A stretch of DNA of 39,910 nucleotides. Origin: Gemmatimonadota bacterium (lineage in GTDB: Bacteria; Gemmatimonadota; Gemmatimonadetes; Gemmatimonadales; GWC2-71-9). Below the pieces are notes generated by a model that was not told where the DNA came from, searched no databases, and worked only from the letters and a program-made list of their open reading frames with translations. Both the position numbers and the translations under genes were made by a program. Positions 15,801-24,662 of this stretch are shown here, piece by piece (the first letter of the stretch is position 1; each line of letters opens with the position of its first letter). The DNA is taken from the NCBI GenBank assembly GCA_003221895.1, contig QHUJ01000152.1, positions 1 to 39,910 on the forward strand, written 5' to 3'.

Positions 15801-15847
15801 TTGACAATGGAGAGTGTAATGGCCACATTACTAGCCGTTAGATAGTA
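15801..15847 (+). promoter_or_regulatory. DoxX promoter region with second HxlR-type operator
   Basis: TTGACA (15801-15806) is a perfect -35; the -10 is indistinct (CACATT at 17 nt). Downstream lies the inverted repeat TACTA-N9-TAGTA (15829-15847), the TACT/AGTA arrangement of HxlR operators, ending about 30 nt before the DoxX start. This would allow repression of DoxX by the divergent regulator. Confidence 0.45.
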
Positions 15848-15876
15848 CCACTCCAACAGAAAGCGATAGGGAATTT

Positions 15877-16380
15877 ATGGCAATTGGTCTCTTGATCCTG
15901 CGGCTGGTGGTCGGCCTGACGTTGGCCGCGCACGGCGCGCAGAAGCTGTTCGGCTGGTTCGGTGGGTATGGGCTGAGCGCCACTGGTGGCCTCCTGGAGC
16001 AGCTTGGTTTCGTCCCCGGACGGCGCAACGCGCTGCTTGCCGGGCTCGCGGAGCTGGGTGGCGGTCTCCTGTTGGCTCTGGGCCTTGCGACGCCGGTCGC
16101 GGCGGCGCTGATCGTCGCGGTCATGACCGTGGCGGCCGTGAGCGCACACCTGAAGCAGGGCTTTTTCAACCACAACCAGGGCTACGAATACACCCTGATC
16201 CTGGCGATCGCGGCGGTCAGCCTCGCGTTTACGGGTCCAGGCCCCTTGTCGCTCGACGCAAGGCTTGGCGTGCACGACGCCGGTTCCGTCTGGGGTCTCG
16301 CGGCGCTGGTGCTCGGTGTTGTGGCCGGTGCGATCCGGCTCGCGCGGCGCCAGGTGCCCGCAGCTCAGAAGGTCAACTAG
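15877..16380 (+). CDS. DoxX family membrane protein
   Basis: 167 residues with four predicted membrane helices. Typical DoxX features are ILRLVVGLTLAAHGAQKLFGWFGG at the start, LAGLAELGGGLLLALGLATPVAAALI in the middle and HLKQGFFNHNQGYEYTLIL. Family members sit in the inner membrane and are linked to quinone, thiosulfate or oxidative-stress processes; the exact reaction is not known for this type. Start ATG 15877 is preceded by AGGGA about 4 nt upstream. It is divergent from an HxlR regulator with operators in between, a common arrangement in which electrophile or redox stress induces DoxX. Confidence 0.88.
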   Translation: MAIGLLILRLVVGLTLAAHGAQKLFGWFGGYGLSATGGLLEQLGFVPGRRNALLAGLAELGGGLLLALGLATPVAAALIVAVMTVAAVSAHLKQGFFNHNQGYEYTLILAIAAVSLAFTGPGPLSLDARLGVHDAGSVWGLAALVLGVVAGAIRLARRQVPAAQKVN

Positions 16381-16461
16381 TCTCGCAGTACGCCTGACCA
16401 ACGAGTCGAATCGAGTGTTTCTTTGTCTGTTCACAACCATCCATCGGCAAGGAGACACTCG

Positions 16462-16635
16462 ATGAGAACCTATCTGATCACCACGGGCCTGCTGTTCGCC
16501 GTTATCGGCGTGCTCCACATCTGGGAGATCGTCGATCGTGGTCATTTTGTGATCGAAGATCCTATCGTAGTGCTGGCGGGCGCCGGACTGTCGGTCTGGG
16601 CCTGGACCCTCAACGCGCGCCTGAAGACCACTTAG
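16462..16635 (+). CDS. Small two-helix membrane protein, function unknown
   Basis: 57 residues, MRTYLITTGLLFAVIGVLHI followed by a second hydrophobic segment (IVVLAGAGLSVWAWTL). AAGGAG lies about 7 nt before the ATG, which settles the start against a longer frame from 16423. It lies 82 nt after DoxX and 9 nt before the next gene, so it could belong to either transcript. Similar short proteins with an LHIWEI motif after helix 1 are recurrent in environmental bacteria, with no known role. Confidence 0.7.
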   Translation: MRTYLITTGLLFAVIGVLHIWEIVDRGHFVIEDPIVVLAGAGLSVWAWTLNARLKTT

Positions 16636-16644
16636 CTTTAAGCC

Positions 16645-19320
16645 ATGCTTATTGCCGTCCTGGCCCTCCTCCAGGGTGTGCAGGCACCCGCTCCACCGCG
16701 CCGCGAGATTCCCGATCCCGGCGCCATCGCCACCGATCAGCGCGTCACGCCCGCCGGGGTGCAAAGCGTCTTCACCGACCGCGTCTTTGGGGTGCGCTTT
16801 GGCGCGAAGCCCGGCGAGGTCTGGGTTTCGATCCACGGCGCTGCCTATCGGCTGGGTTGGCGCAACAACGCCGTGCTCGGCAGCGCGGCGTTCGACGGCC
16901 GCGCGGGAGTCCAGGGCGTCGCGATCGATCCCGTCAATGGCCGGACGCTCGTCACGTCCGTGGGTCTTCTGCCTACCGACGTCGCCCTCAGCCGGACCCC
17001 GGGCTCTGAGGACCTCGCGCGCACGAAATCGGTCGCGCATCTCACGGCCTATGACGGCGACAGCGTGGCCGTGCGCATGACGTCTCCGGCGCTCGGTGCC
17101 TACATCGTCGGTGCGCCGGCCGTGGCACGGAGAGCCAACGCCTCGGGCCACCGCGTGGTCGTTGTGCCGCTCTCGGCGAACGACTCGCTCGCCGTGCTCG
17201 ACGCCGACGCGGGCACATTACTGAAGAAGATCCCGCTCGGTGTGCTGCCGGTGGCCGCCGTGATCAGCGCGGATGGATCAGTCGCCTACGTCTCGAACCT
17301 CGGCGGCCCGAAGCCGACGGTGAAGGATCGCGCGGCAAAGCAGTGCTGCGATCCGTTCGCCGAGTTGGTGCGCGTCGACCAGCGCGGCAGGGCAGAGGCG
17401 GGAAGCGTGATGCGCGTCGATCTCATCGCCGGCGCAGTGACCAAGGTCTTCGCCGTCGGCCGCCATCCCACCGGCATGGTATGGGATGAACAGAACTCGC
17501 GCCTGTTTGTCGCCAACGGCAACTCGGACGCGGTGAGCGTCATCGACACGCGCCGCGAGGCGGTGATCAGGACACTTGCGATCGTGCCGTTCCGGGAGCG
17601 CAAGATGGGTCTCGCACCGACCGCCGTGGCGCTGTCGCCCGATGCGACGACACTCTATGTCACGCTGGGTGGCGTGAACGCCGTCGCGGTCTACTCGATT
17701 CCGAGCGGGCAGCTGCGCGGCTTGATTCCTACGGGCTGGTATCCCACGAACATCGACGTCAGCGCCGATGGCCGCACCATTGCGGTGGGATCGCTGTTCG
17801 GAGTCGGTTCAGGCAACGGGGGTGTGTCGGGTAAGACCGGGCGGTACGTGCATTCCTACCGCGGCTCGGTCAACGTGATCGAGGTACCGACGGACGCCCA
17901 GCTCGCCGCGTACACGGCGTCAGTCGCCCAGAACAACCGGCTCACACTCGGGCAGCCGCAAGCCGCGCCGTCCCCCACCGGTGCCAAAGCCGCGGCACGC
18001 GCGGTTCCCGAACGTCCCGGCGATTCATCCCTCGTCCAACATGTCGTCTACATTATCCGCGAGAACCGGACGTTCGATCAGGTATTTGGGGACATCGGGA
18101 AAGGGGCGAGCGACAGCTCGCTGTTGCAATACGGCCGCGACGTCACGCCCAATGCACACGCCCTCGCCGAGCAGTTCGTGCTGCTCGATCATTTCTTCGC
18201 GTCCGGCGGCAACTCGGCGGACGGGCATAACTGGCTCACGCAAGCGAACGAGACCGAGTACCCCATGTGGCCGCTGTACACCGGGCGCAGCTATCCCTCG
18301 GAGGGCGTGGACCCCCTCGCCTACTCGGCGGGCGGATTCTTATGGGAGGCGGCGGCATCCAGGGCGAAGACGGTTCGTGTCTTCGGCGAATACGCGCCCG
18401 GGCCAACCGTCTACAGCGACTCCGTGCGGTCGGACCTGATCAAGCGCTACCTCGACACGCCATCGAAGGCAGCTGACTATTTCCGCGACGTATTCACGAA
18501 GCGGTACAACACGCACTCTGCTATCGTTTCGCTCGACCGGGTTCTGGTGCGGGAGTATCCCGGTTGGACCATCGAAGTGCCGGACGTCGCCAAGGCCGAC
18601 GTCTTCCTCGGGCATCTGCGCGAATGGGAAGACCGCAATGCGATGCCCAGCCTCGTGATGATGAATTTGCCGAGCGATCACACGGAGGGAACCAGCCCCG
18701 GCTGGTGTACTCCCAAAGCGTGCGTCGCGGACAACGATCTGGCGCTCGGGAAGATCGTCGAAGGCCTTTCGCACAGCCGGTTCTGGAAGTCGATGGCGAT
18801 TCTCGTCGTCGAGGACGACGCGCAGAACGGCGTAGATCACATCGACGGGCATCGCACCGTGGCGCTCGTCGCGAGCCCGTATGCCAAGCGCGGCGTCATC
18901 GATCCGACTTTCTATTCCCAGCCGAGCATGGTGAAGACGATCGAGCTGATGCTCGGCCTGCCGGCGATGAGCATCTTCGATCTCGTGGCGACCGACATGC
19001 GTGCCAGCTTCATTGAGCCGAACGAAGCGCCGAACCTCGCGCCATACACCGCGCTCGTGCCCGCGCAGTCACTGATCGAAGTCAATCAGCAAGTCGGGTC
19101 GATCACGGGGCCGCATGCGGCGGAACGCCGCCAAGCGGCGCGCGCGTCAGCGCGGATGAACTTCGGCGATCCCGACGCCGCGCCGAGCGACCGCTTGAAC
19201 CTTATTCTGTGGCACGATGCGCGCGGTTGGGGCAAGCCCTATCCAGCAGTACAGCGATCGCTGTTTTTCCCGATGGCGGTGGACTTGGAGGATGACGAGC
19301 GGGAGGAGCGCCCACACTAA
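16645..19320 (+). CDS. YVTN beta-propeller / phosphoesterase (phospholipase C-like) fusion, exported
   Basis: 891 residues. A short hydrophobic leader (LIAVLALLQGVQA) is followed by a YVTN/lactonase-like beta-propeller (about 40-435; repeats such as AVISADGSVAYVSNLGG, NSRLFVANGNSDAVSVIDT and ALSPDATTLYVTLGGVNAVAVY). The C-terminal half from about residue 465 is a phosphoesterase-family domain of the alkaline phosphatase clan: YIIRENRTFDQVFGDIG, VLLDHFFASGGNSADGHNW and VVEDDAQNGVDHIDGHRT, with conserved metal-ligand Asp/His residues. It probably hydrolyses a phosphodiester or phosphomonoester outside the cytoplasm. TAGCTT lies 6 nt before the ATG, and only 9 nt separate it from the small membrane protein. 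It is convergent with the EamA transporter. Confidence 0.85.
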   Translation: MLIAVLALLQGVQAPAPPRREIPDPGAIATDQRVTPAGVQSVFTDRVFGVRFGAKPGEVWVSIHGAAYRLGWRNNAVLGSAAFDGRAGVQGVAIDPVNGRTLVTSVGLLPTDVALSRTPGSEDLARTKSVAHLTAYDGDSVAVRMTSPALGAYIVGAPAVARRANASGHRVVVVPLSANDSLAVLDADAGTLLKKIPLGVLPVAAVISADGSVAYVSNLGGPKPTVKDRAAKQCCDPFAELVRVDQRGRAEAGSVMRVDLIAGAVTKVFAVGRHPTGMVWDEQNSRLFVANGNSDAVSVIDTRREAVIRTLAIVPFRERKMGLAPTAVALSPDATTLYVTLGGVNAVAVYSIPSGQLRGLIPTGWYPTNIDVSADGRTIAVGSLFGVGSGNGGVSGKTGRYVHSYRGSVNVIEVPTDAQLAAYTASVAQNNRLTLGQPQAAPSPTGAKAAARAVPERPGDSSLVQHVVYIIRENRTFDQVFGDIGKGASDSSLLQYGRDVTPNAHALAEQFVLLDHFFASGGNSADGHNWLTQANETEYPMWPLYTGRSYPSEGVDPLAYSAGGFLWEAAASRAKTVRVFGEYAPGPTVYSDSVRSDLIKRYLDTPSKAADYFRDVFTKRYNTHSAIVSLDRVLVREYPGWTIEVPDVAKADVFLGHLREWEDRNAMPSLVMMNLPSDHTEGTSPGWCTPKACVADNDLALGKIVEGLSHSRFWKSMAILVVEDDAQNGVDHIDGHRTVALVASPYAKRGVIDPTFYSQPSMVKTIELMLGLPAMSIFDLVATDMRASFIEPNEAPNLAPYTALVPAQSLIEVNQQVGSITGPHAAERRQAARASARMNFGDPDAAPSDRLNLILWHDARGWGKPYPAVQRSLFFPMAVDLEDDEREERPH

Positions 19321-19343
19321 TCATAGACGGTGCGCGGCACCGG

Positions 19344-20249
19344 TTACCGGCTGCGCGTCGCCGCGAGAGGGGCGGGCTCTCTGCGCGCGATGTAGACGCC
19401 CACCAGGCACAGCGCTCCACCGAATACCGCAATCGCACCCGGCACTTCTCCTAAAATCAACCAGCTCAACACGATCGTGATCGGCGGCACGAGGTAGGCG
19501 GTAGCCACCACTCGTCCCGCCGTGCCGCGCGCCAGCGCGTATGCCCACGTCGTAAACGCGATCGACGTCGGAAAGATGCCGAGGAACAGCAGCCAGCCGA
19601 TGCCGCTCGCGGATGCGGCCTTCAGCTCGCGCACGAGCAGCGGCGCGAAGGGGAGGCAGATGATCGCGCCCACCGTGCAGCAGGTCCACGTCACCTGCAG
19701 TGCGGATATCCGATTGAGGACCGGCTTCTCCGCGACCACACCCACCGCGGAAGAGGCAGCCGCGACGATACAGAGAATCACCCCGGCGAGTGGCGCGTGG
19801 TGGGATGTCGTCGCGACGCCGATCAGCACGACGCCCGCAAACGCGAGCACGCCGCCCAGGAGGAGATTGGGCGTGGTGCGCTCCTTCAGGAAAACAGCCG
19901 CGAGCGCCACGACGATGATCGGCGCGATCAACACCAGCATCGCGGCGGTTCCCGCGTCGACCTGCCGCTCGGCGCCGTTCAACGCGATGTTGTAGACACC
20001 GAACCAGAGCAGCCCGGCAAGGACGAGCAGCAGGAGCTCGCGCCGAGTCGGGCGGACAGAAGGCCGCATGGCGGCTATCGCTCCCAGGAGCACGCTGCCG
20101 ATCGTGAGCCGGCCGAGCGCCAACGCGCCCGGTGAGAATGAGCGACCCGCCGCGCGGATGCCGACGAACGCTCCGGCCCACAGGACCACCGAGACTAATG
20201 CCGCGGCGAGCGGCAGCCACGTTTCGAACGACGTATTCTTGGCTGTCAT
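19344..20249 (-). CDS. EamA/DMT-family transporter
   Basis: 301 residues with ten predicted membrane helices in two EamA repeats (about 12-140 and 155-290). Signature segments are LVSVVLWAGAFVGIRAAG, LIAPIIVVALAAVFLKERTT and YLVPPITIVLSWLILGEVP. It is an inner-membrane drug/metabolite exporter of unknown substrate. Start ATG at 20249 fits helix 1 and overlaps the GH29 start on the other strand (CATG). No ribosome site; TATTCT lies 8 nt upstream (minus-strand 20263-20258), consistent with leaderless transcription. An upstream extension of the frame is a shadow. It is convergent with the phosphoesterase gene; a small GGTGC/GCACC hairpin (19329-19341) lies in the 23-nt gap. Confidence 0.85.
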   Translation of the reverse strand: MTAKNTSFETWLPLAAALVSVVLWAGAFVGIRAAGRSFSPGALALGRLTIGSVLLGAIAAMRPSVRPTRRELLLLVLAGLLWFGVYNIALNGAERQVDAGTAAMLVLIAPIIVVALAAVFLKERTTPNLLLGGVLAFAGVVLIGVATTSHHAPLAGVILCIVAAASSAVGVVAEKPVLNRISALQVTWTCCTVGAIICLPFAPLLVRELKAASASGIGWLLFLGIFPTSIAFTTWAYALARGTAGRVVATAYLVPPITIVLSWLILGEVPGAIAVFGGALCLVGVYIARREPAPLAATRSR

Positions 20250-20264
20250 GGAGATGAAGAATAC
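20233..20264. promoter_or_regulatory. Symmetric bidirectional promoter spanning two overlapping start codons
   Basis: GTATTCTT (20233-20240) and AAGAATAC (20257-20264) form a perfect 8-bp inverted repeat whose centre coincides with CATG (20247-20250), where the EamA (minus, 20249) and GH29 (plus, 20248) starts overlap. Each arm contains TATTCT, a plausible -10 exactly 8 nt ahead of its own ATG. Transcription in both directions would begin at or next to the start codons, giving leaderless mRNAs. The arms could alternatively bind a dimeric regulator. Confidence 0.55.
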
Positions 20265-21714
20265 TCGGCGCGAGTTCATTGCGACGGCACTCGCGGTTGC
20301 CGGCCTTCCGCTGCGCGCCATCGGCGATGATCCTCCCGCGCCATACGGCCCGGTACCGACGAAACGTCAGCTGGCCTGGCATGAGCTCGAGTTCTACGGG
20401 TTCCTGCACTTCACCGTCAACACGTTCACCAACCGCGAGTGGGGCGATGGTGACGAGTCGCCGGCCGTGTTCAATCCGACTGCCTTCGACGCCGATCAGA
20501 TCGTCGAGTCGGCCCGTGACGGCGGAATGAAAGGGCTCATTCTCACCTGCAAGCACCACGACGGGTTCTGCCTCTGGCCATCGCAGTACACCGCGCACTC
20601 GGTCAAGAACAGTCCGTTTCATCGCGATGTCGTGAAGGAAATCTCGGACGCGTGCGCGAGACATAGCGTGCGCTTCGGTATCTATCTGTCGCCCTGGGAT
20701 CGCAACCACCCCGACTACGGCAGGCCGGAGTACCTCATCTACTATCGCAATCAGCTGCGCGAGCTGTTGACCGGCTACGGACCGATCTTCGAGATCTTCT
20801 TTGACGGCGCGAACGGCGGCGACGGCTACTACGGCGGCGCGTACGAGCGCCGCGAGATCGACAACCGCACCTACTACGACTGGCCGAACACCTGGCAGCT
20901 CGTGCGCGAGCTGCAGCCCGAGACCGTGCTGTTCAGCGACGCGGGTCCCGATATCCGCTGGGTGGGCAACGAGAACGGCATCGCGGGCGAAACCTGTTGG
21001 GCGACGTCAAATCGCGAGGACTTCGTGCCTGGCCGGGCGGACGTGGCGCGGCTGAACCACGGTGACCGTCCGGGCACCCACTGGGTGCCCGCCGAGTGCG
21101 ACGTCTCGATCCGGCCTGGCTGGTTTTATCACAAGCACGAGGATGAGCAGGTCAAGACACCCGGGCAGCTGGTCGATCTCTACTACTCGTCGGTCGGGCG
21201 GGGCGCGTCATTTCTGCTCAATCTTCCGCCCGATCGCCGCGGGCGGATTCACGACAACGATGTCCACGCACTGCGTGAATTCCGCCGCATCATCGACGCC
21301 ACGTTCGCGACCAACCTTGCGGCTGGCGCGCGAGTGACCGCCAGCAACTCGCGCGGCAATGGCCGCGACCGGCGGTTCGTGCCCGGCAATGTGTTGGATG
21401 GCAGTCGCATCACCTACTGGGCGACGGACGACGGCGTGCTAACGCCGAGCCTCACGCTCGAGCTCGCCCGCGAGGTCACGTTCAGCGTCGTTCGGCTGCG
21501 CGAGTATCTGCCGCTCGGCCAGCGTGTCGAGGCGGTGGCGCTCGACCAATGGCAGAGCGGCCAGTGGGTGGAGTTCGCTCGCGCGACGAGCGTCGGGAAC
21601 TGTCGCTTGATCAGAGGTCCGCGTATCACGACCACGCGCGTGCGCTTGCGCGTCACGCAGGCGCCGGTCTGTCCGGCTATTGCAGAGATGGGACTGTTTG
21701 CTGAACCGGCTTAG
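20248..21714 (+). CDS. GH29 alpha-L-fucosidase, Tat-exported
   Basis: 488 residues from ATG 20248 (486 if ATG 20254 is used). A twin-arginine leader (TRREFIATALAVAG) is followed by a GH29 barrel: YGFLHFTVNTFTNREWG, TCKHHDGFCLWPS and the nucleophile aspartate D186 in FEIFFDGANGG. The C-terminal approximately 140 residues resemble an F5/8-type discoidin domain (GNVLDGSRITYWATDDG). The layout fits subfamily B enzymes, which act on alpha-1,3/1,4-linked fucose in branched glycans. The start overlaps that of the EamA gene on the other strand, with a mirrored -10 motif. It is convergent with the DUF4384 gene after a 12-nt gap. Confidence 0.88.
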   Translation: MEMKNTRREFIATALAVAGLPLRAIGDDPPAPYGPVPTKRQLAWHELEFYGFLHFTVNTFTNREWGDGDESPAVFNPTAFDADQIVESARDGGMKGLILTCKHHDGFCLWPSQYTAHSVKNSPFHRDVVKEISDACARHSVRFGIYLSPWDRNHPDYGRPEYLIYYRNQLRELLTGYGPIFEIFFDGANGGDGYYGGAYERREIDNRTYYDWPNTWQLVRELQPETVLFSDAGPDIRWVGNENGIAGETCWATSNREDFVPGRADVARLNHGDRPGTHWVPAECDVSIRPGWFYHKHEDEQVKTPGQLVDLYYSSVGRGASFLLNLPPDRRGRIHDNDVHALREFRRIIDATFATNLAAGARVTASNSRGNGRDRRFVPGNVLDGSRITYWATDDGVLTPSLTLELAREVTFSVVRLREYLPLGQRVEAVALDQWQSGQWVEFARATSVGNCRLIRGPRITTTRVRLRVTQAPVCPAIAEMGLFAEPA

Positions 21715-21726
21715 AGTAAAGCCTGG

Positions 21727-22971
21727 TTAGTGCCGGCGTCCTCCGACGCCACGGCCGCCGCCAAACCCGCCGCGGCTGCCGCTGAACCCACCGAACCCTC
21801 GGCTGATTCCGCCGAAGCTTCTACTGAAGCCGTCCCCGCCCCGGCTACCGCCCAACAAGCTGCCCAATGAGTGCGATCCGCCCCGGCTCGGCGAGATGCT
21901 CGGCCCGCTGGACATCCGGGACGAGCCGCCGCGGGGCGCGATGCCGCGTGGTTGGATGCTACCACGACTCCGGGGCTCGATGGCGCGACCGCGCTCGCTG
22001 TTGCGACTGCGCGGTTCGACGGTGCGAACCCGAGGCTCGACGCTGCGAGTCCCACCGAAGCTGCGCGTCTCGAGGCTGCGGCTGCGGACCGAGATGGGGT
22101 CGCTCAACGTGCGGTTGCCGATCGCGACTGGTTGGGTGAAGCTGCCGCGAGGGCGAGGCTGCAGCGGCGCGAACCGACCCTGCCCGCCGACGTCCTTGCG
22201 CGTGAAGCCTGCCGCGTAACCGCCGGTGAACACGATCGGCCCAGGACTAAACGGGTGATAACCCGAAGACGGGTAGTACGGATAACCGTACCCGTATCCG
22301 TACCAACCCCAGAACGGCACAAACGAGAACGGTGCGTAATACGGATAGCCGAACGCGAAGCCCACCCCGAAGGGATAGGGATAGCCGAACGAAAGGCCGA
22401 TTCCAAAGTGAGAGTGCGAGTACCCGTCGCCGTCCTCGGACGCGTAGTGCGGCGAGTTGACGATATACGTGGTTACGTCGTAATCGAATTTATTCGCGCG
22501 CGCCATGTTGTTCACGATCTCGAGCAGACCGGCGAGCGGATCGTTCTTCACGCTCTCGTCGGGGCCGCCGAGCGCGGCGAAGTCCCAGTGACCGTTGCGG
22601 GTCAGCTCGTCGAACGTGAACGCGTCGGCCGAGTAGGCAGCGAGGATGGTGCCCGTTCCACCTTCATAGTCGATCTGCAGCGCCTCCCGGTCGGAGCGAC
22701 TCCGCAATTCGAAGTCTCGCTCGCCACGAACGAAGTTGTCCTCGCCCGGATCGATTGGGAACAGCACCCGAACCCGGCCGAGTGGGTCGGCATGCAGAAT
22801 GACCACGTAGCCATCGCGGTCGGTTCTGACGTAGATCCGCGCGCGGTTACCGACGTCGTATGTCTCGTGATCCAGCCGGACGATAATGGGAGGATCGTCG
22901 ACCCGTGCGAACGTGGCGGGGGAGGCGGGGGCAATTATCGGTGCAGCAGCCAACAGCAGCGGGAGCAGCAT
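21727..22971 (-). CDS. DUF4384-domain exported protein with Gly/Arg/Ser-rich tail
   Basis: 414 residues. A signal peptide (LLPLLLAAAPIIAPASPA) is followed by a DUF4384-like beta domain (about 25-110; YDVGNRARIYVRTDRDGYVVILHADPLGRVRVLFP), then a Tyr/Pro/Phe/Gly-rich stretch with repeated GYPY units. The final 150 residues are almost only Gly, Ser, Arg and Pro, ending GGFGGGRGVGGRRH, and are probably disordered. DUF4384 proteins are envelope proteins of unknown role, often near kinases. There is no ribosome site; TATATT is 6 nt ahead of the ATG (22983-22978), suggesting a leaderless mRNA. It follows the TPR lipoprotein gene on the same strand by 46 nt. Confidence 0.7.
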   Translation of the reverse strand: MLLPLLLAAAPIIAPASPATFARVDDPPIIVRLDHETYDVGNRARIYVRTDRDGYVVILHADPLGRVRVLFPIDPGEDNFVRGERDFELRSRSDREALQIDYEGGTGTILAAYSADAFTFDELTRNGHWDFAALGGPDESVKNDPLAGLLEIVNNMARANKFDYDVTTYIVNSPHYASEDGDGYSHSHFGIGLSFGYPYPFGVGFAFGYPYYAPFSFVPFWGWYGYGYGYPYYPSSGYHPFSPGPIVFTGGYAAGFTRKDVGGQGRFAPLQPRPRGSFTQPVAIGNRTLSDPISVRSRSLETRSFGGTRSVEPRVRTVEPRSRNSERGRAIEPRSRGSIQPRGIAPRGGSSRMSSGPSISPSRGGSHSLGSLLGGSRGGDGFSRSFGGISRGFGGFSGSRGGFGGGRGVGGRRH

Positions 22972-22977
22972 ATGAGC

Positions 22978-22983
22978 AATATA
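22978..22983 (-). promoter_or_regulatory. Candidate -10 (TATATT) of the DUF4384 gene
   Basis: TATATT on the minus strand, 6 nt upstream of the ATG at 22971, with no Shine-Dalgarno between. It is in the 46-nt gap after the TPR gene stop. Confidence 0.45.
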
Positions 22984-23017
22984 CCCCCTGAACCCCTATG
23001 CTGCTCCCGTCATTTCA

Positions 23018-24550
23018 CTATGAGGCAACGGACGCCTTCGCCTGAGCCTCTTTCCTGATCAACGCGTAGCCCAGGCTGTTGAAGTTGTAAACGGCGAGGG
23101 CCTGGAACATGGGTTTTGCCTTGGCCGACTGGCCGGAGGCATCGAGCGCCGTCGCGTATTGATACTGGATGTAGGGATCCTGCAGGTTCCCCTGCGCAAA
23201 GTGGGCCGCGGCGTCCGCCTGCTTGCCCTGGTAGGCGGCGATGAACCCCGCCAGTTGATGGAATGCCTCCATCTTCCGGGGGTTGGCGTCAGGCGCGACG
23301 ACCGTCGCGTAGCGGTCTGCCTCACGCTTGGCCGTGGCGTAATCACCCTTCCGGGCAGCCAGCCACGCGTTGAAGTACGCACCGTTCGCTTCAGTCGCGC
23401 GGCGGAAGCCGGCACTCCCGCTCTTGTCGGCCTGCTCCCTGGCGAGCGGCATGCGCTGCTTGAGCGCGGCGTCCGCCGCCGGGAAGTCACGCGTCGCGAT
23501 GGCGATCACCGCCACGTTGGTCAGCGCGTTCACCTTCACCGCCAGCGGATCCGGCAGGCTCATCCCATCGGCCTCTGCGGCCAGCTTGTTGAGCTCGGCG
23601 ATCGCGCCCGGCGGGTCCCCGGCGTACACACTCACGTAGGCCCGGAACGGCGCAAAGAAGCCACGCTCGTTACCCCCCCCGAGCGCCATCGAGGAGTCGT
23701 AGTCCGCGCGCGCGGCGGCAAAATCGCTGGCGAAGGAATTGACGTGGCCGCGCTGTTGGAGCAGCGACGCATCGCGTGGATTCAGCTCATGACCCCGCGT
23801 GTATTCGACGCGGGCGGCGGGCAAATTGTTGAGCGCGCGCTGCGCATCGCCCAGCACGTCGTGCATCGCGGGCTCATTGGGCGCCAGCGCTTCCGCCGCC
23901 TGGAAATGCTGCAGCGCCTTCTGGAAGTCCTTCGGCTCGCCGAGCAGGTAGGAGTTGCCGATGTCGAGATGCACGGCGAGGAATTTCGGCGCGAGCGCCA
24001 ACGCTTTCTCGTCGGTCGCCCGGTTGTCCGCCTGCCGGTTCAGGCCGCCCTGAATGCCGGAGAGAATGAGTAGCGCGCGCGGACTCTGGGGAAACTTCGC
24101 GACGAGCTGTTGGGCCAACGCGAGCTGGCCGCTGACGTCATTCTCGAAGCCCTTGCGCACGATCTGAATCTGGATCTGCTCGGCCTCTGAAGCGCCCCCC
24201 GACGTTGCGAAATGCTCGGCCCGCGCCAGGTTGGTCTTGAAGTCCTCGAGCGAGTTGCTGGTCGTCGCGACGTTGAGATAGCCGATCGCGAACGTCGAAT
24301 CGGCCGCGACCGCGGCCTTGAAGTGCTCTTGCGCGTCGAAGGCGCGCGACAGGTCGACTTCGCGCTCGCCCTGGAGAAAGTGGTTACGCGCGCCGGCGGA
24401 AGAGGTCGTCACCGGTAAGCCGGAGATGCTGCTCGTGACCGCGTCGAGGGCGGCCAGGTCACGCGAGTTTCCCTGCGGTGGTGCGGCGCCGCACGATGAC
24501 AACACGACGGAGACTGCAACGGGGAGAAGCGGGCGATGGAAGCTCGACAT
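23018..24550 (-). CDS. TPR-repeat lipoprotein
   Basis: 510 residues. A lipoprotein signal ends in the lipobox LSSC, so the protein should be anchored to a membrane on the outer side. The rest is a series of tetratricopeptide-like helical hairpins (about 60-500), for example AFDAQEHFKAAVAADSTFAIGY, FQKALQHFQAAEALAPNEPAMH and LPAARVEYTRGHELNPRDASL, implying a protein-interaction scaffold. AGGAG is 6 nt ahead of the ATG. It is downstream of the Ser/Thr kinase (157-nt gap with a 16-bp palindrome) and upstream of the DUF4384 gene; the three may form an envelope-signalling group. A C8 run at 23673-23680 encodes GGG within the gene. Confidence 0.75.
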   Translation of the reverse strand: MSSFHRPLLPVAVSVVLSSCGAAPPQGNSRDLAALDAVTSSISGLPVTTSSAGARNHFLQGEREVDLSRAFDAQEHFKAAVAADSTFAIGYLNVATTSNSLEDFKTNLARAEHFATSGGASEAEQIQIQIVRKGFENDVSGQLALAQQLVAKFPQSPRALLILSGIQGGLNRQADNRATDEKALALAPKFLAVHLDIGNSYLLGEPKDFQKALQHFQAAEALAPNEPAMHDVLGDAQRALNNLPAARVEYTRGHELNPRDASLLQQRGHVNSFASDFAAARADYDSSMALGGGNERGFFAPFRAYVSVYAGDPPGAIAELNKLAAEADGMSLPDPLAVKVNALTNVAVIAIATRDFPAADAALKQRMPLAREQADKSGSAGFRRATEANGAYFNAWLAARKGDYATAKREADRYATVVAPDANPRKMEAFHQLAGFIAAYQGKQADAAAHFAQGNLQDPYIQYQYATALDASGQSAKAKPMFQALAVYNFNSLGYALIRKEAQAKASVAS

Positions 24551-24644
24551 GTCGGCTCCTGGTCAGGATATGAGGAGCCTGCCCGCTCGTGCGGTCCCTC
24601 ACAAGGCGAAGACTTGGCGAAGTCTGTCAGGCTTTGGTGTGCTG

Positions 24645-24653
24645 CCCCCCCCC
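24645..24653. repeat. Run of nine cytosines upstream of the TPR lipoprotein gene
   Basis: C9 homopolymer about 95-103 nt ahead of the TPR gene start on the transcript, next to the palindrome at 24663. Such tracts vary in length by slippage; at this position it could tune promoter spacing. Confidence 0.5.
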
Positions 24654-24662
24654 GCACGATAC

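Noticed and set aside
21871-23058. 395-codon plus-strand frame opposite the DUF4384 gene
   Set aside because: Arg/Ala/Val-rich shadow of the opposite gene. The minus-strand product has a signal peptide, a domain and a plausible promoter.
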